A DNA stretch of 20,875 nt from the NCBI GenBank assembly GCA_002633005.1, contig NMRA01000188.1, positions 132,449 through 153,323 on the forward strand, written 5' to 3'. Each line of letters begins with the position of its first letter. The first letter of the stretch is position 1. Shown piece by piece: positions 1 to 11,600 of this stretch. This stretch comes from Phoronis australis. Lineage: Eukaryota; Phoronida; Phoronidae. The notes under the pieces are model-generated. The model saw only the letters and a program-made list of their open reading frames with translations, was not told the origin of the DNA and made no database searches. Both the position numbers and the translations under genes were made by a program.

Positions 1-1035
1 GGGACGAAAACAATTCAAAGTCCGCTCCTCGAAATAGGGCTTGCTTAGCTGGAATTCAGAACTGCGGTCATGAGAGTGTTTTCACCTCCTGATTGCGAAG
101 CGATCGAGTGGTATCTTCATCAGCGCGTGCTCTCAGCGGGAGGTCACCGCTTTATCCACTCAAGCGCTCGACCAACAACTGACGAGAGTCTCAGAACTCC
201 CACATACAAATTTGATATGCAAATGAGGGAGTACTTGACTACTGCGCCATCTATACATCGACGGAAAAGCTTTTAAGCTTTTACCCGTGACTGCGTGTGG
301 GAAGTTGCGATTGAGTGTCCTGAAGTCGATATTTTTAAAGTACAATTACACCACTGTTTAAGGTTGCAAAGTGAGTTTTTTGATATCCTTCTGTAGAAAA
401 AGCTTTAATCTCTCTGATAAAATCATCTGTTTCCTTTTAACGAAACTTAAGTCCTGAAATTAGACCGGAGAAGGAGGCCAAAAACGGCGGTTTAGCTAGT
501 TGTCCCTTCCTGGTTATCTCTTCCTGGTGTTACTAACTTACTCTAGTTAACGAAGAAAGTTTTAGTGGGATTACTCTGTTAATTGGGCAAGCGTTATCAA
601 AAGAGTTTTTCATGAAATAGATGGCAGAATATATTTTCATAATTCATATTTTTGTAACATCAGCAATGAGTGCTGAAGAAAACTCCTCGAACGCTCAAAA
701 ATATTTAGTGCAAGTCTATTATCATTAAGCCTAAACTATGAAGTTACGTTATGTTTATGCAAGAGTGTTCGCTGAAAAAGATGTTACTTTGATGTTGTGT
801 CCCTGCGAACGGTCATTATTAACACAACTACGCGCTGGAATGCTCTCGTTGCACATAGAGACAAGACGGTAAGTGTACACACTTCTTGAAGAAAATACAT
901 GTTCTTAATGCAATAAATGATCTGTGGAAGATGAAAGGCGTTTTATTTTTGTTCAATTATTTTACACAACTCACTCATAAGACGTTACCTGTTTAACAGT
1001 TATATTGTTTAGTGGTATTATTATTAAATGATGAA

Positions 1036-1073
1036 GAGTGCGAATGAGTGTGTGAGTGTGCGTGTGTGAGTGA
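1036..1073 (+). repeat. GAGTG/GTGTG simple repeat
   Basis: About 38 bases are built from GAGTG and GTGTG units (GAGTGCGAATGAGTGTGTGA and onward). It is a short, impure microsatellite with no link to a gene. Confidence 0.7.
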
Positions 1074-1651
1074 AAGTCGTTACTCCTTTTCCTTGTTCAC
1101 CCATTCACTCTTTAAAAATTATGAGTGTATATTGTTGAAGAATAAAATTATTAAAAAAAGCAGTTAAGTACAAAGTACTCCAGAATTCTAGGTTATGAAA
1201 ATTTACAACTTTAAATATTTTGATTAGGTTACGCACGACTAAGTGTTTTCATTACCTCTGATAATATGCCATGAAAGTTTAATCGAGTTTCCGAAATGAG
1301 TTTGCTCACTTTGAGGACATAGTCTCCAAAATGGAAGCCCGACAGCACGGTTTAATCAGCATTCAAAGTTTTAATTGCAAGCAGTGAAACAACGTGAGTA
1401 AACGAAGAATATTGCTGAGGGATTCATTCAATATACGGGTGCATTCTTTCCTGTTATACGGGTGGTGGTATAATAAACAATACCTGAAGCGAATGTTTAT
1501 ATTTTTCAATTTGCCATTTTTCGAGTAAAGTGGCAGCGTGACACTGGAACACTTTTCTTGTGTACTTATATGTGTGGTAACAAGAAGCAAATTTGGATGA
1601 GATGCCTCATATAAGTCGGATTGGATATTTGTTGTCTGACTGATGGTTATA

Positions 1652-1724
1652 TACCGTACAGCTCAGTGGACTAGAGCGTTTGCACCGTTAGCAGAAAGTC
1701 CCGGGTTCGAGCCCAGGACGGGAC
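1652..1724 (+). repeat. tRNA-derived repeat head (SINE-like) or tRNA pseudogene
   Basis: The 73 bases fold like a tRNA. The D arm GCTC/GAGC is perfect (1661-1677). A five-pair anticodon stem (1679-1683 with 1691-1695) closes the loop ACCGTTA, and the T arm at 1701-1717 is mostly paired. Pol III box B is intact (GGTTCGAGCCC, 1704-1714) and box A is nearly so (CAGCTCAGTGG, 1659-1669). The acceptor stem is badly mismatched and loop position 33 is C instead of U, so this is not a working tRNA. A tRNA-derived SINE 5' end is the likeliest reading; I did not find a clear tail or target duplication. Confidence 0.6.
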
Positions 1725-2239
1725 ACAGATCATAGTTAACTATATGTCATTTGATGGGAACAAAGCCTTTATGAAGACCAACGATTTTGTGTAATACCAT
1801 ATCAACTAGTTGATGTTTGCAGTGTATGTGATTTCTTTCCTATTAGAAGTCCAGGATGATAACCTCATTCATTTGTCGGCGGTCGGGAAGTCCTCCCCGG
1901 AGTTCAGCTATTCGAAATACTTAACTAGAGGTCGTCCTGGGTATTAAGATGTATCATCTGGGACTATCATATAGATGACATTTGCGCTTAAGTTCCCCAG
2001 AAAATCGCACTTTTATAATGATTTTAATCTTAAAAGAAAGTCCTTAAAACTCGATTTTCAGAATCTCTTGTACAAAGCTATAGTTTTGACACGTTTGGAA
2101 AATTGCGATGCTGCACTGGGCTTTTTGCAATAATGATCTCAAAAGCAGATTACGGAGTCTGTCAGAAGCTAATTCCTACAAGCAAATACGTACACCAGTA
2201 TTGACTGAATGCACTACACTTTGGGCTGACTCTAACTGG

Positions 2240-2261
2240 GTGTGCGTATGGTGTGCGTATG
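2240..2261 (+). repeat. Exact 11-bp tandem duplication
   Basis: GTGTGCGTATG occurs twice head to tail with no mismatch. It is probably a small slippage event. Confidence 0.75.
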
Positions 2262-2480
2262 ATGTGTTCATCTATGCACAGACGTCTCCATGACATGGCA
2301 CTTTAGTATCTTTGTGACACAATTCAACAAGTAAATCAAGTTCACAATTGACACAGTGCGAATATCGATATCCTGGTACGGGCCATAAGGGCAGAGCCGG
2401 GGTTCTAATCTTCGTACTCGAGAAAATATTTTCTCATTCGTTCTGCTTGAAAACAAAGTCTATGATTGTATGTGACTATA

Positions 2481-2539
2481 GTCATCCACGTCCAAACTAT
2501 AGTGTATAGTAATATGACTATATTATGGACGGGGATGAC
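2481..2539. repeat. Imperfect inverted repeat (hairpin, 23-base arms)
   Basis: The arms 2481-2503 and 2517-2539 pair at 20 of 23 positions around a 13-base loop. The left arm begins GTCATCCACGTCC and the right arm ends GGACGGGGATGAC. It could be a tiny foldback element or a precursor hairpin. No flanking target duplication was seen. Confidence 0.65.
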
Positions 2540-3104
2540 TGTCTTAATTCTAGTTTGCATTTGATAACTCCAGCATTAAAGCTACAAGTTCCGAGTCTTA
2601 ACTTCTCAAATTCTCGACTTTTACTTAAGTTTCTCGTAGCTCAAATCTAGGGTTTTTCCAGTGTGAACTTGGACTAGAAAATCATCCAATGCAAAAGCCA
2701 TAAAATACCAAAGCGACATAAAATAATCGTCACTCAGCTTGAGATCGTATTTAACTAGGAAGGAAAATGGCAAACATATAATTTCGAGTTTGATGTCCAG
2801 TACAAAGATTAACCCCGGACACATGACTAATTTGGACAAACATTCCTTCTTTTAATTTGATGACGTGGTTTGGGACCACTTCAATTCAGTTGTTCATCTG
2901 CATTCCGCTCAGGGTGTGAGCTCGTCTGTCCGCAAGGTGGGCTACCTTTACCACGGATGGCCACATTGCGAGTACACATTGTCTCAGATAGTGTTTTATC
3001 GTTTCAGCTTTGCGTTGTTTGATTTCAGTGATAAGCCTTGAGTGGTTTTAGTTTCTTACAACTCGGAAACCAAAAGCTGCTTCGCTAACTCATTTCTTGG
3101 CATT

Positions 3105-3143
3105 TCCCAACCAGCAACAATGACTGTTCCTTGCCGGTTGGGA
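3105..3143. repeat. Short hairpin (13-base arms, 12 paired)
   Basis: TCCCAACCAGCAA (3105-3117) pairs with TTGCCGGTTGGGA (3131-3143) with one mismatch around a 13-base loop. It is GC-richer than its surroundings. Function is unknown. Confidence 0.65.
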
Positions 3144-4789
3144 CTACAATAGTCTCTTACCATGACAACACCTGGACTTTTCTCAGACAGGTTTTTTGCT
3201 TGTGGATTGTGGAACAGATGTCTTGGTGTCAGTGATAACCGCTGTGTTCGTGGCAATATTCTTTCCCGACCACTTCAGCAATTCCGGATAATAAAAACTG
3301 AATCAGTCATTGAAAATTGAACCTTTTCATTGTTCAAACGGCAACAATTGTCTAATTACAACAGCAGAAATTTGAAATTACGTGCCTTGCAACCGTTGTT
3401 CTTTTGTTGATATGTCCCACCCTCTATTGAGTAACCTGAGCAACACAATGGAGCGACTTGACTCGTGTACACCACCTATCAGTGATCAAAGAATGCTGTG
3501 GAGTTAAAATCGGGGAATGCGTCACGTATTTTCACACAGTGCCATTGAATTGCCAAGGAAAAGGTACTCTGCGATTTTGTAAAATGATATCCCACCCACA
3601 ACTGTTCAAAACGTGGACCGATTTTAAAGTGCAATGACAAGACAGAAGCGTTAGTGGCGACTAGAAAACTTGGGCCAGTATTGCAAGCATTAACCTACAA
3701 TTAATTCATATGGACGCTTTCTCAGTTGTAGCTATTTGTCAGCTTTTTGTCAAACAATGTTTAAAGCTAACTAAAAAAAAAGTGCGACTTAACCCAAATC
3801 ATGCATTTCTTGACGCACTGTGTTCGTTGGCAAATGAAGGAAGGTGAAATTTGCACCCATGTTCACTAGCTTAATATCAGTTTCATTTTCATCAATTTAA
3901 TCTCCCAACATAGGTTGACCCCTTCCTTTTCCAGTGAGTTACTTAAGCTTTTATTTTAGAGCCTGTAAAAATTCTTGATTTAATTCTGTGTAAATTGTTG
4001 AAATTGTAACAGGAAATCATTTGAAACTCCATCTGATGATATCTCATACTTTTTACAGTTCTGGACTTCAACAAAAATTCACGATTTCTCATTGTGTGTG
4101 CATTTTGCTCAGCAGTATCTGGACTAACATAAAATTAAACTCCACATTATTTTCAATGACATTTTCTGTTCTACGCTTGCATTAATATTTACAGAAAGGA
4201 GTTTACACAGCAAGTTTGCACTTAACCCCAAGACTAGATGGAACGAAAAGTCTAACACCCAGATATAAGTGAACACTAAAATCCTGGGGTCATCAAGTGC
4301 AAACACGAGTCATACTGCCTAAATGAAAATGTATTTGAGCACAGAACAACACATTTTTCTTAAGCTCTAGCCCTCTTTCCCTTATGTGGTTTTTAGCATG
4401 CATTACCTCATCAAAATGTGATATAATATTGCTGTTAAGTTTCGAAACTGCTTGAAATAAACACTGAACTGGGGTGGTAAATGTGACAGTGACCAAACTC
4501 CTGCTTGAAGTCGGATCAATGACTCCAGTAAGTGCTGGAAGAATTTCACTGGCTACACTCTAAAATGCTAACCGTGGAATGGAGGGAAAAGAGGAAGGTA
4601 TGCCCGGCAAATTCAACCTTTCATAGTCACATCTTGAACTGAGCACAAATGTTCAAGGTTAAACGCCAAGAGACATAATTACACTTAAAAAACCCATTAA
4701 AACGGAATTACTCTTTAAAGTGAAAGACATGTGTTAGTTAAATCATAGGAGCAGAATTTTCAAATGTCTATGAGTGAATCAAACAATCC

Positions 4790-5469
4790 ACAAGTTTCCG
4801 ACAAGAGCTTTATTTAGCCACTGTTGAAGAACAGATCACCAAAGCTTCTAACACAATACGTGGACATGCTAACAACACTTAATTTACCCATACCCAAACG
4901 TGAATTTAGCATCATAATGCAATTCCTCTATTCAAAATGCACCCACTGCTAAAAAAATTAAAACGACACGGCAGTACTGAGTAATGGAGCACATTTCTCC
5001 AATACAGAAACAGTTCAGAATTTAATGAAGACCATTAAACAAGACAACTAAGTTTATGTCACGGGCTCACATAACTTCCCTAAGCATCACTTGCTCCATA
5101 GTAACAACAGAACTTTCTTAGTTTAATTCTTTTTTGATGTGAGTCAAGTTTAACTTAGCCCCATGTGGATTTCACCTGTAATAATAAATTAACATTCACG
5201 TTTGGGGGAGGGTAACTGTGAAAGTGTTATTTCACCTTATCACATAGCACATCGGTGGTTTAACATTAGACATTGCCAGGCTTAGACAAACAAGAGAGCT
5301 TAAACTAAAACCAAGTGGACCATGCTTTGCACCTTAACACGTGGCCTAAAACCACAGCTAAATACCACCTTAGCACTTTAATTCCTCTCCGCTTCGAAAA
5401 TTAAAATAACGTTTCCTTAACCTATCATGTAAAACGATGGCCTCTAGCGACGGCGTTCACCAGGACCAA
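4790..5469 (-). other. Likely macoilin 3' UTR
   Basis: About 680 bases follow the TAG stop at 5470 before the first canonical AATAAA on the minus strand (4814-4809). No other minus-strand AATAAA occurs between the stop and that hexamer. No ORF or strong hairpin was seen here. The 3' limit is inferred; a second AATAAA at 3955-3950 could serve a longer form. Confidence 0.5.
4809..4814 (-). other. Candidate polyadenylation signal AATAAA
   Basis: On the minus strand the sequence is GCTAAATAAAGCTC, 656 bases past the macoilin stop. It is the first canonical hexamer downstream of the stop. Cleavage would be expected about 10-30 bases further, near 4795-4780. RNA evidence is not available here. Confidence 0.5.
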
Positions 5470-5690
5470 CTAGGCCGAGGGCTGTGACTTGGGCGTGTAG
5501 TCGATAGCGTTGGGATTCAGGTTGGATTGTACGGGCGACATGTCACCGTTGCAATACTTGGGCGAGCTTAGCAAGGGTGGTATCTGACTAAGCTGTGACG
5601 GGTAGCTGGACGTGGAGGGCATGAGAGCCATGGCCTCGGCCACTTTGGACTTCAGCTCGGCTATCTCCTTGCTTTTCTGGTTCAGAAGAC
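5470..5690 (-). CDS. MACO1: Macoilin exon 11 (C-terminal exon, stop TAG)
   Basis: The acceptor ends TTCTCTGCAG. Two bases complete Gly, then 72 codons and TAG at 5472-5470. It encodes the end of the coiled coil (LLNQKSKEIAELKSKVAEAM) and the tail ALMPSTSSYPSQLSQIPP, LLSSPKYCNG, LNPNAIDYTPKSQPSA. Vertebrate macoilin ends with matching elements (AVMPS, SPHYSSKF, LDPNASVYQP). The ORF upstream of 5690 (Met near 5733) is intronic. Confidence 0.96.
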
Positions 5691-8600
5691 CTGCAGAGAA
5701 CAAGTAGAAAATTAAGACTAACATACGTTTCACTGACCACTAACCACGGTGAGTTTTACAGCACCTATTCTCATCATAACTGACACAGCCATTCCAAACT
5801 GTTGTTTAAATTATATCTAGACTACCATGTCATACACTTGAACTTCGAATTGTACCAATAATGTGAACAAAAGTCATAAATATGATAACCAAATCATTTG
5901 TACAATCTACATGAAATAACGCTCTTCTCATTTCGGTTCGTATCCATGATTTTCTGTATGCTGTGGTCCAAGTGGGTGATTCAGTGCTTCTGGCACACTA
6001 CATTTGACTTCTGACTAACTAAACACATTAGTTAAGTTAGTAACTAGCAAGACTGGACTAGGCTCTAACAGAGATTATGAAATATATGAAAATAACATAG
6101 GAAACAACTTTAAATTTGGTCAGTTTGTGTAAGCAGATCCAGATCCACAATTACAATCAGCAGTCCAACAATCATCGAACACAGGGGGCGCTTTAGATTT
6201 CTTAGAACAACTTGACTGTCAATGGAAGTGTGCATGCACTCCATGGACCCCAAGTTGATCCCATCTTGGCATGAGGCGTACCGTGCTGAATCTCCACTTG
6301 ACGCTTGGTGTCTCCGAGAGCGGAAAATAACTCCAGCTTGACCCTGGTCTCGGCACTCAGACTGTTCTCTAAGTGCTGATTCTTGTCCTGCATTGCAGCC
6401 AGCGCCGACATAAGCACCTCGGACTCATTCTGTGCTTCCTTATATTGACGTAATGCCTAAGAATGGAAATAGAAGGACAACTTGTTATGCTGGGGCACAG
6501 ACCTTTGAGTTAATCTGTTCCTCGATCACCACTGACGTCACTCACTGTAATAAACATTAAAGGTTGGACACTAGAAATCAGTACTCTTAGACTTTTCTAC
6601 TCAAATAAGGAATTGGAATGACCAATGACAAAAAAGAGAAAAATTTTCCAGGTGATATATCGTTCCACAAATAAATAGACTTGAATGTGTGATAGAAGTA
6701 TTTTTTGTGTGGTAAAATTTAACTGAAATGAATGTTTTTGCATGAATAAAGTCAAAATAATGATAAAAGATTAGGCAAAAAAGAGGAAACTGGAAATCAA
6801 AGAAGAGGAAATCAAAACCAAAAAAAGGAAATCCTCTTAAGAGGTAACTTTCAAGCCCTGTCAAATGTGCATGGAAATACAAAATCAGTGCCAAACAATC
6901 TTTGAAAACCTTCTTTCACTTGATCAAATCATATTGCCTTCGCGTGGCGACTTGACGACAAAAATATCAAAAAGACACAGAAACCACAAATTCAAGGAGG
7001 CTATTTTGTGACGTCACGTCAGATGGCCTTCGCACACATCTGGATTTTTCAGCAATTCCGAAAGTCTGTTTTTGCGCACCCACAAATGTTATTTGAGTGC
7101 ACTCCACATAATGCAGTGTTAGTTTGAATGTATTTAAACTTTGATTTTGTAAAATAACATTGTTTATAACCGAAGAGCGACAGGTTTCTGACTACTAACA
7201 AGGTCTAGTGCCACATCCGGCAGTTGCCGATAGGTGACTTCCTGCGATGGACATGCGGAAATCTTCGTCAAAAGCCGAGTGTCCGATGTGATTCAATTAA
7301 GAGCAGCACATAATGTCAAGATCAAACATTTGAGAAACTAAGAAGAAGCAAATTACATATAAGTGTAAGATCAATTTTTCTAATTTAAAACTAATAAGTA
7401 AACTTAAATTAAATAACAAATTTCCCATAGGCTTTGCTTGCTCAAACTTGAAATTTTATTTCCACCAGGCGTACAATTTAAAGCACAACCGCCATGTTAA
7501 CTATTAGCCTCCTTGAATTTAGAGTTTTGCATTTGCTTTGGAAATTCTGTTGTCAATTCAACACTCTCAAGGACAATTTAACGGGATCTAGAGGAGATAA
7601 GGCTGTGGGGTTTATGTAATACCAGTCTGAGGGAGGTGCACACAGTTTTTATTTGAATTTAAGGAAATTGAAATTTGGAGCTCAGGATCGGCTACATTTT
7701 AGTGTCCAGCCTTTGTGTTTCTTACATGGTTATAGTCTATTATGAGTCATTGGAAATTCGTCAGCCTGTGGGCTGGAGTAGGTTCTGTAGTACTTGGTTC
7801 TGTCTTGTGAAGAAAACAAGATCGTGCAAATTCACGCAAGTGACAGTTGAGTGTCCCGTGAGTAAGCTCGTGATCTTACTAGCAAAGACTAGCAAAAACG
7901 ACGCCGCTGAAGAGGCTTGAATTATGAATTACGGGAGAAAATTTATGGTTTCTCACTCTGTAAGTGAAAACTCTTCTCGACACAAGTGTATCATGTTTAT
8001 TGAATTTGCCCCAAGTCTTCTGAAGCATGTTACCTGACAATCATAATACAAAGGTAACGTCTGAAGCTGTGAAGGAGCAGACCATGCGATTGGAGACCCC
8101 TGATAGAAGCCCGGAAATTAATGTAGTTACATAGCCAGATATGGATGCTGACAGGTTTAGCTGTTCACAAGACCTCACAAAATCTAAAAACATTCTTATG
8201 GGTATATTTCACATATTATTTCCAATAAGTGACTTAGGTCAAAATCAGATATACTGACCACAACACTGTTTTCTCCTATTTTGACTGATGCCATTTAATT
8301 ATGCGTGTGGGGCAAAAGAAACAGATCTTGATTTAGAACACTTAGGAGCCATTCACAAATGTCTCCATTTCACGTGTGTACAAAACGTACATTCCCCCTA
8401 TTAAAAATTTCACGAATTCATGGCCATTTTCATGATGTAAATAAAAGTGTGCGCTAGAAGCAAGCATCAATCCTCTCCCTCCCTACAGGGTACACTTTGC
8501 GTACCTATGAAAATGGTCAGAATTTCGAAGTCGTTCTTTGCTAAGTCAAGAAGTGGTATCTGAGCATGGAAACAACTGACAAATATATCATTGCTTCAGA

Positions 8601-11600
8601 GCATGCTCAGTGCATAAGCAGATGCGGGACAAGCCAACTTGCTGACCAATAACAAACCGCCAGTTAAATGCAAGCCCAGCACTCCCCTCTAATTTGAGAA
8701 AGGACCACACTGATACTAATTTCATACCCGTAAGTGAAATAAATCAAAAGTTATTTCTTGACGAAAGGCTGGCTTGCATCAGCTTCAATAAAAACTGAAC
8801 CATTATGTCTCATACATAATTGAACACACGGGGAACTGTGATATCCTGTTTTCATTATAATCAGTACCTGTGCCTCCATTTCAAGCTGCCTGATTCTGTC
8901 GTCTCTTTGGCCGAGATCTATCTTAATCTGTTGGATGTCTATCTCCAGGTCTTTACGCCTAGCCTTGCAACTCTCGCTACAGTCGGCCCTGGCAACAGCT
9001 GCCAAGGCGACTGCCCTGGCGGCCGCTGCCTCCTCAGCCTTTTTGGCCTTACGCTCACTAGAAAGCTGTGTTTCAGCAGTCGTCCGCAGCTTGCGTTCAT
9101 CCTGTAATTTCCGCTCGGCTGTCAGTAACGACTGCTTGTCTTGTTGTCGACTGGTGACAAGATTGTGTAATCTGTGCAATGAAAGTGAGGGATAGCAATG
9201 AAAGCAGGGGAGATAACTCTAACTTCTTTAGGTGATACCAATTTGAATTTCTTAGAAGAAATTTTGACAAGGAACTTGAATTTCACTAGTGAAACACCAG
9301 CCCCCTCTAACAAATACAAATGCTTACGGCTCATGTAGGTGCGTTATCCTATGAAAGGTCTCAAGCTGGTGAACAGATTTTTGCTTTCAGACTAAACCAG
9401 TTAACAAAAACTGCAGCCTTTCTTCCATAGCCAACTGAACATCAAGTCATTCTCATTAGATATTTTTTTTCGGACATTTTCCCATACATGAGCCAACTTG
9501 AAGTCAGGAAAAATTTCAGAGAACTTGAAATAAGTGATATCCAAAATAATTCAGACAGACTAAAGATCTGTATTTTGTCTATGTGACAGGGCATTGACAA
9601 ACTACGATCATTAGGTCACTTCTATACAAATTTCAGCCACACAAAATACAGTGCTGAATTTAAGTTCAGAAATCTGTAAATGCCAACTGGTTTTCGAACT
9701 TTGATCCGAATTTTTCGTTGACTACGTTATGCAATGCCATTTTACAAGATTAAAAAAGCTCTAAGGTGCAGACATTTCCAAAAAAATCTGTACAACCTAA
9801 TTGAAAACAAAGTCACAGATACAGGCAGAGTTCAACTTTTAATAGCCCAAAGCCCCTACACGACTGGAAAATGTGCAACCTCCAAGTAAAATCAGTATCC
9901 ATCAAAAACCATATGAAAAGTGTAATTTTTAGCATTATGACAATTTTCAAGAGCTTTAACACGAGTGGTTGTGACCATTTGAGATTACATCCTCTCGAGA
10001 CTTTGATGGTAGCGGCATGTAGGAAAAGAAAAGATAACGGAGTGGTTGTCGGAGAAAAAACTTCGTGATTACAAAGACGTCAGGCAAAGGCTGAATAATT
10101 TGCATACTCAAGGTTCACGCATGTACTATGGACTTTGCGCAAGCCAAAATACAGTGCCACTGCCATAAAAAGTAATCAAATTTGAATGTTACTCCATGTT
10201 ATTTTTCTTTTGTCTTGTGTTACTGCGTTACAACGGACGTTTTTAGGAAAAACATGTCAACCGTTATTCTTAAAGCCTGAGAAATTAGACGGCACAAACA
10301 TAAAAACTTCTGTCATACTTCATCCTAAATTGGACAAATTTATACCATTCTCGATTTTTACTTACTTGTTTTGTAAGTTTTCATTGTCTTGCCTGAGCTG
10401 GTAGACTTCACTTTTCATTAGTTTATCGCTAGCTAACAATGAATTCACTTGAGATCTGAGTTCCTGTTCAATGTTTCGGCTACACTGCAGGTCTGCCTTT
10501 AGCCGTTTTATATCGTTTTCAAGTCTGCAAAATACCAATGTATACATAGGTATGAAACGAGCAAAAAATAAATGAAATATTAAAGAAAGAACAATATCCA
10601 CAGTGCCAACCACAAGTCATTCTCATTTGCAACTAGACATGTTAATCAAGGCAAATATTTTTATTTCAATCTATAGCATAGTTTAAAACAGCTGACAAAA
10701 TTTCTTCTCATCGTATATTGGTCAAATTTCCATCTGATTTCTAACCCATGTAGTGTAATTTTTCATCTCTTTTCCTTCTCGTTGTTTTTGCCATAACATA
10801 AATAAAGCCATACAAGTTTATTTCAAAACTGACTGTACAATCATGCAGTAAAACTTGCACAAGTCGGTTCTTTGCTTAACGCAAAAATCTTTCTGTAGTA
10901 TGGATTTCATGTATTTGGACCTTCAGGTAAGTAAGATTTCACCTAATATAGATCAGACTTCATACGATTTTTTTTTACTGCATTTAATTTTTGACAGTAC
11001 TTGGACAACATGAGGCCTTATCTACATAAACCACACAGTAAGCATTTTGAATGGAATCTGTGCAGTAATTGACTAGCCACTATTCAAGCACACTATTTCT
11101 GGAAATATCACCATAATAATCTGCCACAATGCAACAGCTAATCTCATCACATCCAGAAGTTAGCAGATGTCAAGATAACCCAATCTTCACAGACTCTGTG
11201 TATGACTACACCCACTTGTAGGAAGGAAAGAGTAAACATACTATATCTCACATGGTGCTATGCCTCTGACCACACCCACATGGGAGTGAAGCAGGGCTTC
11301 ATCTAGGATTTCGAACATAGGGTGTCCAAAATGGGGTTCCCAATATTCCAGGGTGTCCATGATTCCAACGCCGCATTACCCCCCCTCCCCACCCCATTCA
11401 CCAGTAACCCCCCCCCCCAACACACACAGTGAGGTTTTTTTACAATTAAAAAATGCGTTGAACAAGGCTTTTACACCTAAGTTTACAAAAACAGCTCCCT
11501 TGTATTGGGCTGTTTTAAGTACTAAAACACTGTTGATCAAGACTTTTATGTTTAAATTTACGAAAACAGTCAAATAGCTTACCAAACTTGTATTACAGAT

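Larger units (their letters stand above)
1..4789. other. Intergenic stretch without a recognised gene
   Basis: Only short ORFs (under about 75 codons) occur on either strand and none resembles a known family. The stretch holds a tRNA-like repeat head at 1652-1724, a GT/GAGTG-rich simple repeat at 1036-1073, an 11-bp tandem pair at 2240-2261 and two imperfect hairpins at 2481-2539 and 3105-3143. A plus-strand AATAAA sits near 910. An untranslated exon of a neighbouring gene cannot be excluded. Confidence 0.5.

Noticed and set aside
70-276. Plus-strand 68-codon ORF starting with ATG
   Set aside because: No recognisable motif, overlapped by an equally long antisense ORF, and includes a tRNA-like fragment on the other strand.
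8935-9195. Plus-strand Ala/Ser-rich ORFs over exon 9
   Set aside because: Antisense shadow of the Lys/Glu/Ala coiled-coil coding sequence.
9443-10627. CAAGTCATTCTCATT occurring at 9443-9457 and 10613-10627
   Set aside because: A 15-base match with little extension, plausible as chance or an old trace. Not enough to call a repeat.
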